From the NCBI RefSeq assembly GCF_008369915.1, contig NZ_VSRN01000001.1:3902501-3966500 (forward strand): a stretch of 64,000 nt of DNA, in the 5' to 3' direction. Shown here one piece after another: positions 46,195-54,954 of this stretch (its first letter is position 1; each line of letters begins with the position of its first letter). This stretch comes from Dyadobacter sp. UC 10. Lineage in GTDB: Bacteria > Bacteroidota > Bacteroidia > Cytophagales > Spirosomataceae. Below the pieces are notes generated by a model. It had not been told where the DNA came from, made no database searches, and worked only from the letters and a program-made list of their open reading frames with translations. The translations under genes were made by a program, and so were the position numbers.

Positions 46195-46959
46195 ATGTTG
46201 CTTCCGGTTTTAAAAATGACTAAATTTTATCGGCATCAATTAGAAGACCCTATGACAAACCTGCATAAAAACTGGCTTACCGAAGGTGTTTTTGATTTCG
46301 AGTATAAGAAGTATGTGTTGCTGGCATACTTGCAGCACATCAATAAAGAGTTTGATCTCAACCGCTTACATCCGCACTTACCTGAATTGCGGCTCCACTT
46401 TGAGACATGTAAAAACATCCGCGCGAATAAAACGAAGATAAAGACTTCTTTCCCGAAAAACCTGACTGGTATTGACCTGCAAACCTGGCAGCTTACCTAC
46501 GAAGAGGCTTTGCAGGACGATCCTTACATGGAGGACCTGAATTACATACTTGATTTTGCGATTCCCAGATTTGAAAAGTCAATTAATCAGGGTACGGAAC
46601 GTTTCACAGAGGTTGCCGAAAACCTGACAATATCTCCGGTGGGGATTGTCCCCTTGCGTTTGCAGGAGGGCTACCTGCTGTTTTTACATACCTTTCAACC
46701 CATGGTAAGTGTATTTCATTACCAGGTTGCTTTGTACGATGAATTGAAAGAGCGGATTTTAAAGACCAGATTTTTGGAGACAGTGAGAATAGGACTAGGC
46801 TACTCCGTCTCCCAGATTAAAGTGGATCTGACCAAAAAGGACCGGTCACTTCCCAATCCGGCAACCTATATTATCGAATCCAAATACGATTATCCTTTGC
46901 AGGAAACCTTGCTTCCGGTTGCTAAAAAGCTGATTTTAAAGGAAATTAATATTGCCTGA
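46195..46959 (+). CDS. Conserved Bacteroidota-type hypothetical protein
   Basis: Product of up to 254 residues; in-frame ATGs at 46216 and 46252 are alternatives, and the latter begins at the more family-like LHKNWLTEGVFDFEYKKYVL. No signal peptide or membrane segment. It has mixed helices (YVLLAYLQHINKEFDLNRL; LQTWQLTYEEALQDDPYMED) and strands near the end (NPATYIIESKYDYPLQETL). I know it as a pattern in Bacteroidota genomes but cannot assign a role. It is divergent from groES and followed by a bidirectional terminator before secG. Confidence 0.8.
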   Translation: MLLPVLKMTKFYRHQLEDPMTNLHKNWLTEGVFDFEYKKYVLLAYLQHINKEFDLNRLHPHLPELRLHFETCKNIRANKTKIKTSFPKNLTGIDLQTWQLTYEEALQDDPYMEDLNYILDFAIPRFEKSINQGTERFTEVAENLTISPVGIVPLRLQEGYLLFLHTFQPMVSVFHYQVALYDELKERILKTRFLETVRIGLGYSVSQIKVDLTKKDRSLPNPATYIIESKYDYPLQETLLPVAKKLILKEINIA

Positions 46960-46976
46960 CCGGCTACTAAATGCAC

Positions 46977-47014
46977 AAAAAAAAGGCTATGAAGCAATTC
47001 ACAGCCTTTTTTTT
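46977..47014. terminator. Bidirectional terminator between the hypothetical gene and secG
   Basis: An eight-A run and GGCT (46977-46988) pair with AGCC and eight T (47003-47014), with an inner TGAA/TTCA stem. It suits the convergent ends of the hypothetical gene (plus) and secG (minus). Confidence 0.9.
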
Positions 47015-47028
47015 AAGACGGGAAGTTA

Positions 47029-47430
47029 TTATTTATTCGTATCAGCAGGAGCGGCTGGTGTAGTTGCCGCGGGGGCGGTTTCCTGGCCTGCTGCAGGTGC
47101 GGTAGCGTCACCTGAAGGTGCAGGAGCAATTTTACCGCCAGGGACTACTGCATTTTGTGCTCTGTCTACATTGACACTATTAATTCCGCCTCCATTGTCG
47201 TCGCCACCTACTATTACATAAGAAGCAAGTGAGATGAGAATGATAGCGCTGGCAAGTCCCCAGGTAACTTGCTCTAGCAAATCGGTTGTTTTTTTAACAC
47301 CAAACATTTGAGTAGTACCAGCGCCGCTAAACTCACTTGAAAGTCCGCCACCTTTTGAGTTTTGAACCAAAACTACCAGAATCAACAATACTGCGACGAT
47401 CGCCACGAGAATAATCAAACCCAAATACAT
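47029..47430 (-). CDS. secG: Preprotein translocase subunit SecG
   Basis: Part of the SecYEG channel. Two membrane segments (about 3-22, LIILVAIVAVLLILVVLVQ, and 57-77, GLASAIILISLASYVIVGG) flank the conserved loop NSKGGGLSSEFSGAGTTQMFG. The C-terminus beyond residue 85 is a long Ala/Pro/Thr-rich tail (APSGDATAPAAGQETAP), common in Bacteroidota SecG. 133 residues. The gene follows the 212-residue protein after a 102-bp leader largely made of eight octamer repeats; ATAAGGT just before the ATG may act in initiation. Confidence 0.95.
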   Translation of the reverse strand: MYLGLIILVAIVAVLLILVVLVQNSKGGGLSSEFSGAGTTQMFGVKKTTDLLEQVTWGLASAIILISLASYVIVGGDDNGGGINSVNVDRAQNAVVPGGKIAPAPSGDATAPAAGQETAPAATTPAAPADTNK

Positions 47431-47447
47431 ACCTTATAAATAATGAT

Positions 47448-47511
47448 TGAATGACTGAATGACTGAATGACTGAATGACTGAATGACTGAATGACTGAAT
47501 GACTGAATGAC
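47448..47511. repeat. Perfect tandem array of eight TGAATGAC octamers
   Basis: Eight exact copies of TGAATGAC from 47448 to 47511 with an imperfect copy (AATGAT) before them. It lies in the leader of secG, 18 bases before its ATG on the minus strand, where it reads GTCATTCA. Such short perfect arrays often change length by slippage. Confidence 0.97.
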
Positions 47512-47532
47512 CTAGCATTTCACATCAAACCA

Positions 47533-48171
47533 CTACTGATATAGCTCGCTTAATTTTTTCGCAAAGTAATTCCTTTTTTCCGGTTTTTTCAAGATCAATT
47601 TTTGATAGATGTCAATTGCTTTCTCGATTTTGCCCTGGCGTATTAAAATTTTTGCAAATGCTTCGGTTTCAATGCTTCCCTCCCAGGATTCGGCAACCCT
47701 GCCGCTCAAATCGATCTCGATGGGGTCAAGATTATTATCCTGGCGGTTAATCCTCGGATTTTTCTTCATGAAACCCTGAATGATCTGCTGCTGCCGCCTT
47801 TGTTCTTCCGATTTCTGTGAAGCAAGCGAAGTTACCTGCTGTTCTACATCACTGATCAGGATATCTTCGCCGTTTTGCAGTTCAATCTTTTCAGAAACCT
47901 CCTCCGTTTCCGTTACTTCGGCATCATAGCGATCAGTATTATTTTCAATAAGTTGCTGCAGAGCGATCCGGCTTAATGCATAGACGGCAGCTCTCGGGCG
48001 GGTTTCGTCCAGCTTTTCAGATCCTACCGAGGCTTTTGCAAGCAGTGAATGGGCAATCTGGAAGTATGGAAATGTCTTGATCGTGGCTTCAAGCACGGTG
48101 ATCAGTTCATTTCCCGAAAGCGCAGGTTCTTTGACAAGCCGATTGAATGATTCTTTTTCAATAATTGCCAT
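47533..48171 (-). CDS. Conserved hypothetical protein of the lptE-secG cluster
   Basis: 212 residues, soluble, helical. The N-terminal half (NRLVKEPALSGNELITVLEA, YFQIAHSLLAKASV) and a C-terminal TPR-like pair (AFAKILIRQGKIEKAIDIYQKLI, NYFAKKLSELY) flank an acidic and Gln-rich middle (EEVSEKIELQ, SEEQRRQQQIIQGF). It lies between lptE (55 bp upstream) and secG, in an order common in Bacteroidota, so it may have an envelope or secretion role; nothing in the sequence proves this. Confidence 0.85.
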   Translation of the reverse strand: MAIIEKESFNRLVKEPALSGNELITVLEATIKTFPYFQIAHSLLAKASVGSEKLDETRPRAAVYALSRIALQQLIENNTDRYDAEVTETEEVSEKIELQNGEDILISDVEQQVTSLASQKSEEQRRQQQIIQGFMKKNPRINRQDNNLDPIEIDLSGRVAESWEGSIETEAFAKILIRQGKIEKAIDIYQKLILKKPEKRNYFAKKLSELYQ

Positions 48172-48225
48172 ACCCGGCTATTCAGTTAGATTCAAACGGT
48201 GAAATTAATTAAAATCGATGGGCTC

Positions 48226-48786
48226 CTACCAGTCGGCGGCCGATTTATTAAAAATCTGCTGCACAATATTTTCGCGGATAGTGGGCAAGAGGCGGGCTTC
48301 GTTCTGGTTCAGCGTCTGGTCCTGAGGGAAATCGGCATAATAAGTGAATGACTGATCAAAATTTTTCGTCTCATCTTTTGCATTGGTATAACGAACCTGC
48401 ACCGTCACATTGAGCCTGTTTAAACCTGCCTGGTCATTCGCGGTAGGCGCTGCGGGAAGTACGTCATAACCAGTTATCGAGCCTTCCAAAACCAGGTCGC
48501 CACCGCCGGGTTGACTCGTCAAACTTGTATTTCGCTGAAAATATTCTTTCAGGTCTTCTGTCAGACGCTGCGGCAGATCGGACGGGCCGCCGGCAGTTCC
48601 CATCGTAAAATTCAGGACACTGAAAGTCTTGATATCGGGGGAAAGATTGGTACCTGTAAAGGAATATACGCCGCAGCCTGAAAGGAAAACTGAACTGTTA
48701 AAAACCAGGAATAAAAATAAAAACTTCTTAACACTGTTGCTATCAGCCCGCAACGGCCATTTAGCCCACTTATTCTTCAATATCAT
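48226..48786 (-). CDS. lptE: LptE-like LPS-assembly lipoprotein
   Basis: 186 residues. A lipoprotein signal ends in VFLSGC (Cys about residue 38, then GVYSFTG), a rather long n-region because the ATG at 48786 is the only good start. The mature part has the LptE fold pattern GVYSFTGTNLSPDIKTFSV, LPQRLTEDLKEYFQRNTSL, DLVLEGSITGYDV and VQVRYTNAKDE. It plugs the LptD barrel in lipopolysaccharide export. Its start overlaps the end of the sigma-54 activator by 17 bp, indicating coupled translation. Confidence 0.87.
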   Translation of the reverse strand: MILKNKWAKWPLRADSNSVKKFLFLFLVFNSSVFLSGCGVYSFTGTNLSPDIKTFSVLNFTMGTAGGPSDLPQRLTEDLKEYFQRNTSLTSQPGGGDLVLEGSITGYDVLPAAPTANDQAGLNRLNVTVQVRYTNAKDETKNFDQSFTYYADFPQDQTLNQNEARLLPTIRENIVQQIFNKSAADW

Positions 48787-50065
48787 ACTGCTTGATTTTT
48801 CTATATAACGTCCTCTCGGAAATACCTAACGCATTCGCAGCATACTTTCGTTTATTATTATTCTTGCGCAGGGCTTTGATGATCATTTCCTTTTCCTTGT
48901 CTTCCAGCGAAAGGGATTCTTCCTCGGCAGAAACATGCATTACGTCTTCAATTTCACTGCGCTCATCGGAGTACCTGTCCAAATCCACCATCCGGGCGGG
49001 TGGCGGGGAGAGCAATCTCGAAGGTTCAATGGTAGGCGAACTTACAGCCGGCTCCACGTTATTGATCGAGCTGAAAAGCTCCTGGTGATCTTTGAGTATT
49101 TCTCCTCCGTATTTGTCGTTTTCAAGTACGTTTCTGACCAGTTTTTTCAGTTCGGTCATATCCCGCCGCATATCAAAAAGCACTTTGTAAAGAAGCTCCC
49201 TTTCTGAAAATGAAGTGCCAGAGTCTTCTCCGTTGCGCAGGGTGACCAATGCTTTCCGGCTGGCTGGCTGCACAGGGTTAAGGTAATGGTTCAGCGTTTC
49301 GGTACTGATCGGTAATTCTTTGTCCGTTTCGAGGATTGTAATCTGCTCAGCGATATTTTTCAGCTGCCTGATATTCCCTGGAAATGCATATTGGAGCAGC
49401 AAATCTTTGGCCTCGCTATCGAGGCGCACTGGCTTGGTCCGGTATCTTTCGGAAAAATCATTCGTAAACTTCCTGAAGAGCAGCAGGATATCCTCCCCGC
49501 GATCGCGTAGCGGCGGGACGTAAATAGGGACTGTATTTAAACGGTAATAAAGGTCTTCCCTGAATTTGCCGTGGTTGACCGCATCGAGCAGATTCACGTT
49601 TGTTGCCGCTACAACGCGGACATTGGTCTTTAAAACTTTTGAAGAGCCTACCCGGATATATTCCCCATTTTCAAGGACCCTGAGCAGCCTTGCCTGCGTA
49701 CCAAGCGGCATTTCGCCTACTTCATCCAGAAAGATCGTTCCTGAATTGGTTGTCTCGAAGTATCCCTTTCTGGCGTCCAGTGCGCCGGTGAATGCACCTT
49801 TTTCGTGACCAAATAATTCTGAATCGATTGTTCCTTCCGGGATCGCGCCGCAGTTGATCGCGATAAAGGGACCGTGTTTGCGGGAGCTCAGACTGTGTAT
49901 GATCTTTGAAAAAGATTCTTTACCGCTTCCGCTTTCCCCTGTAATCAGCACAGTCAGGTCGGTGGCGGCTACCTGTACGGCCACGTTAATTGCGTGGTTA
50001 AGTCCGGGCGAAGTACCTATGATCCCGAAACGGTTCTTTATAGCTTGTATTTCAGTCGAATTCAT
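48770..50065 (-). CDS. Sigma-54-dependent Fis-family activator without receiver domain
   Basis: 431 residues. The AAA+ domain begins almost at the N-terminus: Walker A GESGSGKE (43-50), sigma-54 contact loop GAFTGA (90-95), Walker B FLDEVG, and an arginine-finger region near FREDLYYRLN. A linker with Ser/Pro-rich parts (about 260-370) and a C-terminal Fis helix-turn-helix (RKYAANALGISERTLYRKI) follow. Lacking a sensor domain, it must be controlled by another protein or be always active. Position between miaB and lptE is typical for Bacteroidota; its target genes are unknown. Confidence 0.94.
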   Translation of the reverse strand: MNSTEIQAIKNRFGIIGTSPGLNHAINVAVQVAATDLTVLITGESGSGKESFSKIIHSLSSRKHGPFIAINCGAIPEGTIDSELFGHEKGAFTGALDARKGYFETTNSGTIFLDEVGEMPLGTQARLLRVLENGEYIRVGSSKVLKTNVRVVAATNVNLLDAVNHGKFREDLYYRLNTVPIYVPPLRDRGEDILLLFRKFTNDFSERYRTKPVRLDSEAKDLLLQYAFPGNIRQLKNIAEQITILETDKELPISTETLNHYLNPVQPASRKALVTLRNGEDSGTSFSERELLYKVLFDMRRDMTELKKLVRNVLENDKYGGEILKDHQELFSSINNVEPAVSSPTIEPSRLLSPPPARMVDLDRYSDERSEIEDVMHVSAEEESLSLEDKEKEMIIKALRKNNNKRKYAANALGISERTLYRKIKQYDIEE

Positions 50066-50140
50066 TCAAATAGCGATGTGCTACCAGCCGCTGGCTATTA
50101 GCTGTGTAAGGGATAAACCTGCTATTTATCCGTATTAATT

Positions 50141-51574
50141 TCAAAAAACGGCCTCCACCTCTGTCAAAGCTTTTCCTTTTAGGGTCGCTGCCGTGCATTC
50201 TGTGATCAGTACATTGACATAATCGCCTACTTTGAAATTTTCCCGGGGGAATATGACCCTTTTATTCTGATCCATGCGCCCGGAAAAATCATCATCTGAG
50301 CGTTTGGAGGTTCCTTCAACCAGCACTTTTTGTACTGTACCGATCAGTCTCTGATTCCTTTCCAGAGATATCCTTTGCTGTACGTCAATGATTTCTGCCA
50401 ATCTTCTCTGTTTTATATCAGCCGGAATATCATCCGGATATTTCTTGGCTGCCAGGGTGCCCGGACGTTCGGAATAGGAGAACATATAACCGAAATCAAA
50501 TTTCACATATTCCAGGAGTGAGATAGAATCCTGGTGTTCTTCTTCCGTTTCACTGCAAAACCCGGAAATCAGGTCGTGGGAAATGCCGCAGTCTTCTCCC
50601 AATATCCGTCGGATGCTGTCGATCCTTTCCAGATACCATTCACGGTCATAGGTTCGGTTCATCATAGCCAAAATCCGGCTATTACCGCTTTGCGCGGGCA
50701 AATGGATGTAATTGCAAATGTTGTCGTACTTTTTAATGGTGTACAAAACCTCGTCGGTAATGTCTTTCGGATGTGAAGTACTGAACCTGACACGCAGTTC
50801 CGGGCTGATCTTTGCAACCATTTCGAGCAGCTGCGCAAAATTTACTTTGTTTTCCCACTTGTAACTGTCTACATTCTGTCCCAGCAAGGTGACTTCGCGA
50901 TAGCCTTGTTCAAACAAATCCCGCGATTCCTGCACAATTGAATACGGATCGCGGCTGCGCTCGCGACCTCGGGTAAAAGGTACCACGCAGAAACTACACA
51001 TATTGTCACAGCCCCGCATGATCGATACCAGTGCCGTCACACCATTGGAATTCAATCTGATAGGGGAAATATCAGCGTAGGTTTCTTCGCGTGAAAGAAA
51101 AACATTAACACCTTTCTGACCAGTCTCTGCTTCCTGTACCAGCCTTGGCAGATCGCGGTAGGCATCGGGGCCGGTGACGATATCTACCATTTTTTCTTCT
51201 TCCAGCAGCTGTGTTTTCAGTCTCTCAGCCATGCATCCCAGCACGCCGATCAGCATTCCGGGTTTTTTGAGTTTCAAAAAATTCAGATGCCTTAACCTGT
51301 TCCTTACTTTCTGCTCCGCATTATCGCGGATCGCACAGGTATTCAAGAAGATGACGTCGGCGTTTTGCTCGTCAGAGGTGGTTGCATACCCCGCACTGCG
51401 CATTACCGACGCTACGATTTCACTGTCAGAGAAATTCATCTGGCAGCCATAACTTTCTATAAAAAGTCTCTTTTTTCCAATAGCGGGCTCGTTCTCCGAA
51501 ATACGCACGGTTTCACAAGCTTCTTTATCTGCTTCGGTCAATATTTTTAGCGAACTGGCAACTTTTTGCTCCAT
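50141..51574 (-). CDS. miaB: tRNA-2-methylthio-N6-dimethylallyladenosine synthase
   Basis: Radical-SAM enzyme that methylthiolates A37 in tRNA. UPF0004 domain with cluster cysteines C44 (ESYGCQMN), C80 (LNTCAIR) and C114 (LGCMAE), radical-SAM CxxxCxxC at C189, C193, C196 ([10 protein letters not shown]), and a C-terminal TRAM domain ([17 protein letters not shown]). 477 residues, typical. First gene of the minus run miaB-activator-lptE-hypothetical-secG; 75 bp to the activator. A plausible promoter lies about 90 bp upstream. Confidence 0.96.
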   Translation of the reverse strand: MEQKVASSLKILTEADKEACETVRISENEPAIGKKRLFIESYGCQMNFSDSEIVASVMRSAGYATTSDEQNADVIFLNTCAIRDNAEQKVRNRLRHLNFLKLKKPGMLIGVLGCMAERLKTQLLEEEKMVDIVTGPDAYRDLPRLVQEAETGQKGVNVFLSREETYADISPIRLNSNGVTALVSIMRGCDNMCSFCVVPFTRGRERSRDPYSIVQESRDLFEQGYREVTLLGQNVDSYKWENKVNFAQLLEMVAKISPELRVRFSTSHPKDITDEVLYTIKKYDNICNYIHLPAQSGNSRILAMMNRTYDREWYLERIDSIRRILGEDCGISHDLISGFCSETEEEHQDSISLLEYVKFDFGYMFSYSERPGTLAAKKYPDDIPADIKQRRLAEIIDVQQRISLERNQRLIGTVQKVLVEGTSKRSDDDFSGRMDQNKRVIFPRENFKVGDYVNVLITECTAATLKGKALTEVEAVF

Positions 51575-51659
51575 TAGAAGGATTCTTTGGCACTTTTAAA
51601 TGGCTGCAAGGACGCAGCTACAACAGATTCCGGGTGCGGTTTAAAGCGGCGGACAATTA

Positions 51660-51694
51660 CAAATATAGGAAGAAATCAATAAAAAACTGACAAA
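51660..51694 (-). promoter_or_regulatory. Candidate Bacteroidota-type promoter for miaB
   Basis: TATATTTG (51667-51660 on the minus strand) fits TAnnTTTG exactly, and TTTG (51694-51691) lies 23 bases upstream, at the long end of the accepted spacing. The -33 box overlaps a small inverted repeat TGACA-AAC-TGTCA (51688-51700). Confidence 0.5.
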
Positions 51695-51725
51695 CTGTCA
51701 TGGATTGCGACCATGCAAAACAATA

Positions 51726-54197
51726 TCAGAACGGATACCCCACGCCCAGATTGATGTTCAGGAAATTCGATTGGGTCCGATTGAAAAGCTTATTGAATTG
51801 AAGTTCATCCAGTACAAACTTCTCGACAGCAGGATCGTACACTTTGATACCGAAATCAAATCTTAGGATGAAAAAAGACAGGTCATACCGAATGCCGAAG
51901 CCGGTGCCTACCGCGATTTCCCGTCCGAAGCTACGACCATCAAATTTTTGCTGCGAAGTCGCTGTGCTGTTTAAATTCCAAACATTTCCAGCATCGATAA
52001 ATAGCGCATAATTTATATCGCCGAAGAAATTGGCCAGATATCCCCGCCATTCCAGGTTACCTTCCAATAGAAATTCGCCGGGCGATTCGATGGTGAGGTT
52101 GTTCAGGGTTTTTCGCGGAGGCGCGGAGCCGGGACCTAACCGACGCGGCAGCCAGGCCCGTAAACTATTGGAACCGCCGGCAAAAAAGTACTTTTCATAA
52201 GGCGGTACCTTGCTGTCTCCATAGCTATAAATCGCCCCGCTGTTGACCCGCGCAACAAATGCAGATTTCTTGCCAACCGGCCAATAGCGGCGATAGTCCG
52301 CATTCCAGCGCACATATTTGTAAAATTGCAGGTCATTACCGAACACGTTTTTGATCATTTCCCGTTGCCGCGGCAGAATATTCAGTGACGTACCGCCCGA
52401 TTCCAATGCGACTCTGAAATAGCTGGCCCGTTTTTGCCGCCCGATCAATGCGTTGGTATTGTAAACAAAATTGACGTTGATATCGGATACAAATGACCGC
52501 TGAAAGCTGGTAAAAAGGTTGTTTCCTTGTTTTTCAAGAGTATCCAGCAGGTTCTGAAAGTCAGGGCGGATATTCTGGGTGTTCAAAATGTTGAGATCAA
52601 CCAACGAAACATTAAAAAGTGTTTTGCTGGTAGGTTGCCAGGAATAAGTCATCGCGACTTTCACGTTGGTGCGGGTATATTCCGGCCGGTTAACGTAATT
52701 ATAACCCAATCCCACCTGAGTACGTGGATTGTATTTGGCAGTTCGGTGCTGTAAAAAATTACCTGGCGTGAGCAACCTTGGAAATATCAGGGAAGTATTC
52801 AAACCAATTTCTTCGCTCCGGTAAATTTGCTGATCCCCCAAAAAACCAGGTACCAGCTCGATACCCCCGCGCAGGTTAGCTTCAAAGTTTTCCAGTCCGT
52901 TAAAAACATTTCTGATCTTGTAAGATAAACTCGCGAACGGGCCCGGAGCGCCTTGAAGCTGTATTACATTTAAACCCACATCTGTGGAAATCTGATACTT
53001 TTCGAGCGGAATGACTTTAAAATAACTGTTAATGCCCGCTCCGCTGGAATCGAGCGTGTAGCTGTAATTTACGAAGTCAAACTGGTCGGTGAGGGAAAGT
53101 TGTTGCTGGGTGTTTCTCTCCTTGTCCTGGCTGTAAAAATCACCTGGCCGCACTTGAATTTTGCTGTCAAGTATTCTTTTTGAGAACTTTTTATCTGTAA
53201 AAGTATAGTGGATACCATTCAAGCTGCTGCTGTCTTTGACGAAAAGCGAATCGGGCATGCCCACGGGAGGCAAAACCTCAAAATGGACAGAATTGATCTT
53301 GTACCGGACCGGGTTATTGTCTTTCCCAGGCATATCCACTCGGACATTTACATCAACAGACTTGAAGTTGCTGTCTGTCTGTGCATTGGTAATGGTATCA
53401 TTGACGAGATAGGACACATTTTGTCTCGAAAATCCCAGATAACCCTGGTTTCGCAATAGTGTTTCGATTCTGACACGTTCCTCTTCAAAAGTATCCCCGT
53501 CATATCTCTTCTTTCCCGACAGCACTGCATTTTTGGCATTTGCGCTGATAATACTATCTGCGAAGTAGTTTTTCACCTGATAATACACGTCACGTATGAT
53601 CGTCGGTCGGTTCTCGGTCACCAGATAATTTACCCGGATCCGGTTGAAGGTGGTGTCGGGCTTAAAGTCAACTTTTGCGTCGAAAAAGCCATTGTTGTAC
53701 AGGTACCGCTGCATTTTTTCAGCATTCTGAGCAACTTCGCTGAGATTGAAATAAACCGGCGCTTCTCCCAAAACACGCATCCAGAAATTGCCCTGTGTAG
53801 CTCTTACCTGAGCTTTTTCCAGTTTTTTGGCGTACCGACGCTGCACCTTTGCCAGCTTTTTAGGGTCGTTTTCATGAATACGGGATTCTTTCTGATAATT
53901 TTGCGTCACCTCGATCACTTTACGCTGTCTTTCTTCCCGGTTATAAAAGATCTCACCAAAGCGGTAAAGCCCGACATAAGGGAAAAATGGCAGTCCGAGG
54001 AGCCGACGGTTCGGTTTTTGAGGTATCAAAGCATCCAGTTCCGAATCGTTTATAATGCGGTTGCCTTTGATGGAAGAATTGCCGAGATAAAAATTTTTGG
54101 TGGTGGAAGACTTGGGTGTGCAGGACAATACTCCTGTAAAAAGAAGGAAAATTAGCAGGCTGTATGTAACCCTACAATTGATATTCAATGCTTTCAA
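51726..54197 (-). CDS. TamL/BamA-family outer-membrane lipoprotein barrel
   Basis: 823 residues: lipoprotein signal (YSLLIFLLFTGVLSC, lipobox LSC at residue 26), then a basic helical stretch (about 85-130, KLAKVQRRYAKKLEKAQV) and POTRA-like repeats (about 135-395), then a 16-strand-type Omp85 barrel from about 420 ending in NLGVGYPF with terminal Phe. Lipidation and barrel together fit the Bacteroidota TamL, partner of TamB in envelope assembly. Start is TTG at 54197, since no ATG precedes the signal. Its 5' end overlaps the divergent TrmH-type gene by 10 bp. Confidence 0.88.
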   Translation of the reverse strand: MKALNINCRVTYSLLIFLLFTGVLSCTPKSSTTKNFYLGNSSIKGNRIINDSELDALIPQKPNRRLLGLPFFPYVGLYRFGEIFYNREERQRKVIEVTQNYQKESRIHENDPKKLAKVQRRYAKKLEKAQVRATQGNFWMRVLGEAPVYFNLSEVAQNAEKMQRYLYNNGFFDAKVDFKPDTTFNRIRVNYLVTENRPTIIRDVYYQVKNYFADSIISANAKNAVLSGKKRYDGDTFEEERVRIETLLRNQGYLGFSRQNVSYLVNDTITNAQTDSNFKSVDVNVRVDMPGKDNNPVRYKINSVHFEVLPPVGMPDSLFVKDSSSLNGIHYTFTDKKFSKRILDSKIQVRPGDFYSQDKERNTQQQLSLTDQFDFVNYSYTLDSSGAGINSYFKVIPLEKYQISTDVGLNVIQLQGAPGPFASLSYKIRNVFNGLENFEANLRGGIELVPGFLGDQQIYRSEEIGLNTSLIFPRLLTPGNFLQHRTAKYNPRTQVGLGYNYVNRPEYTRTNVKVAMTYSWQPTSKTLFNVSLVDLNILNTQNIRPDFQNLLDTLEKQGNNLFTSFQRSFVSDINVNFVYNTNALIGRQKRASYFRVALESGGTSLNILPRQREMIKNVFGNDLQFYKYVRWNADYRRYWPVGKKSAFVARVNSGAIYSYGDSKVPPYEKYFFAGGSNSLRAWLPRRLGPGSAPPRKTLNNLTIESPGEFLLEGNLEWRGYLANFFGDINYALFIDAGNVWNLNSTATSQQKFDGRSFGREIAVGTGFGIRYDLSFFILRFDFGIKVYDPAVEKFVLDELQFNKLFNRTQSNFLNINLGVGYPF

Positions 54198-54949
54198 AAA
54201 ATCGTATTAAATATATAAACTCGCTTAAAGTCAAGAAATACAGGCAGTTGAGTCAGTCTTTTATCGTCGAGGGCGGAAAAAGTGTCCTCGAACTCTTAGA
54301 TTCCGATTATGAGATCGAGTTCTTGTTAACAACACCGGAATTCGAGCAAAAATACTCAAGTATTTTATCCCTGCATAGCGCCGTGACAGAAACGGTTACC
54401 GCGCAGGAGCTGGAAGGGGTGGGCTCATTTCAAACCAACGATTCGTGTCTGGCTGTTGCTAGAACGAAGCAAAATGTTTTTTTGTCTCAGGAGAAACCTG
54501 AATTTGTATTGATTTTGGACGATATCCGCGACCCTGGAAACCTCGGCACGATCATCAGGGTTGCGGATTGGTACGGTATACGCAAGATCGTTTGTTCCAA
54601 TGACACGACCGACTTTTACAATCCAAAAGTGGTTGCTGCCAGCAAAGGCTCTTTTACCAGGGTTCAAACATTTTACACGGATCTCGCCACATATCTCACC
54701 GGGAATGCTTCGGGTAAATCAGTGGCCGGTGCTTTTTTGGGCGGGCAGTCTTTGTATGAATTTGAATTTCCGTTAAACGGCGGTTTCATTATAATGGGCA
54801 ACGAATCTAATGGTATTAGCGAGGAAGTAGCTGAGTTCGTTACTTCAAGACTTACAATTCCCCGGATAGGAGAGGCTGAATCGCTGAATGTGGGTATTGC
54901 TACTGCTATTATACTGGACAATATGTGCCGGCAGATTTCTTTAAAATAG
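54188..54949 (+). CDS. TrmH/SpoU-family RNA 2'-O-methyltransferase
   Basis: 253 residues. An N-terminal substrate-binding domain (INSLKVKKYRQLSQSFIVEGGK) is followed by the SPOUT domain with motif 1 DDIRDPGNLGTIIRVADW, motif 2 IMGNESNGISEE and motif 3 LTIPRIGEAESLNVGIAT, which form the knot that binds SAM. It methylates ribose in tRNA or rRNA; which site is not clear. The ATG at 54188 lies inside the first codons of the divergent TamL-like gene. Confidence 0.93.
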   Translation: MLSKNRIKYINSLKVKKYRQLSQSFIVEGGKSVLELLDSDYEIEFLLTTPEFEQKYSSILSLHSAVTETVTAQELEGVGSFQTNDSCLAVARTKQNVFLSQEKPEFVLILDDIRDPGNLGTIIRVADWYGIRKIVCSNDTTDFYNPKVVAASKGSFTRVQTFYTDLATYLTGNASGKSVAGAFLGGQSLYEFEFPLNGGFIIMGNESNGISEEVAEFVTSRLTIPRIGEAESLNVGIATAIILDNMCRQISLK

Positions 54950-54954
54950 CATTT

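Noticed and set aside
47448-47511. CRISPR-like array
   Set aside because: The units are 8 bp and directly adjacent without spacers, and no cas gene is in the window.
47333-47518. A 61-codon minus-strand frame encoding repeated HSVIQSFS units
   Set aside because: It is just the octamer array read in one frame and it overlaps secG in a wrong frame; no start signal or family resemblance.
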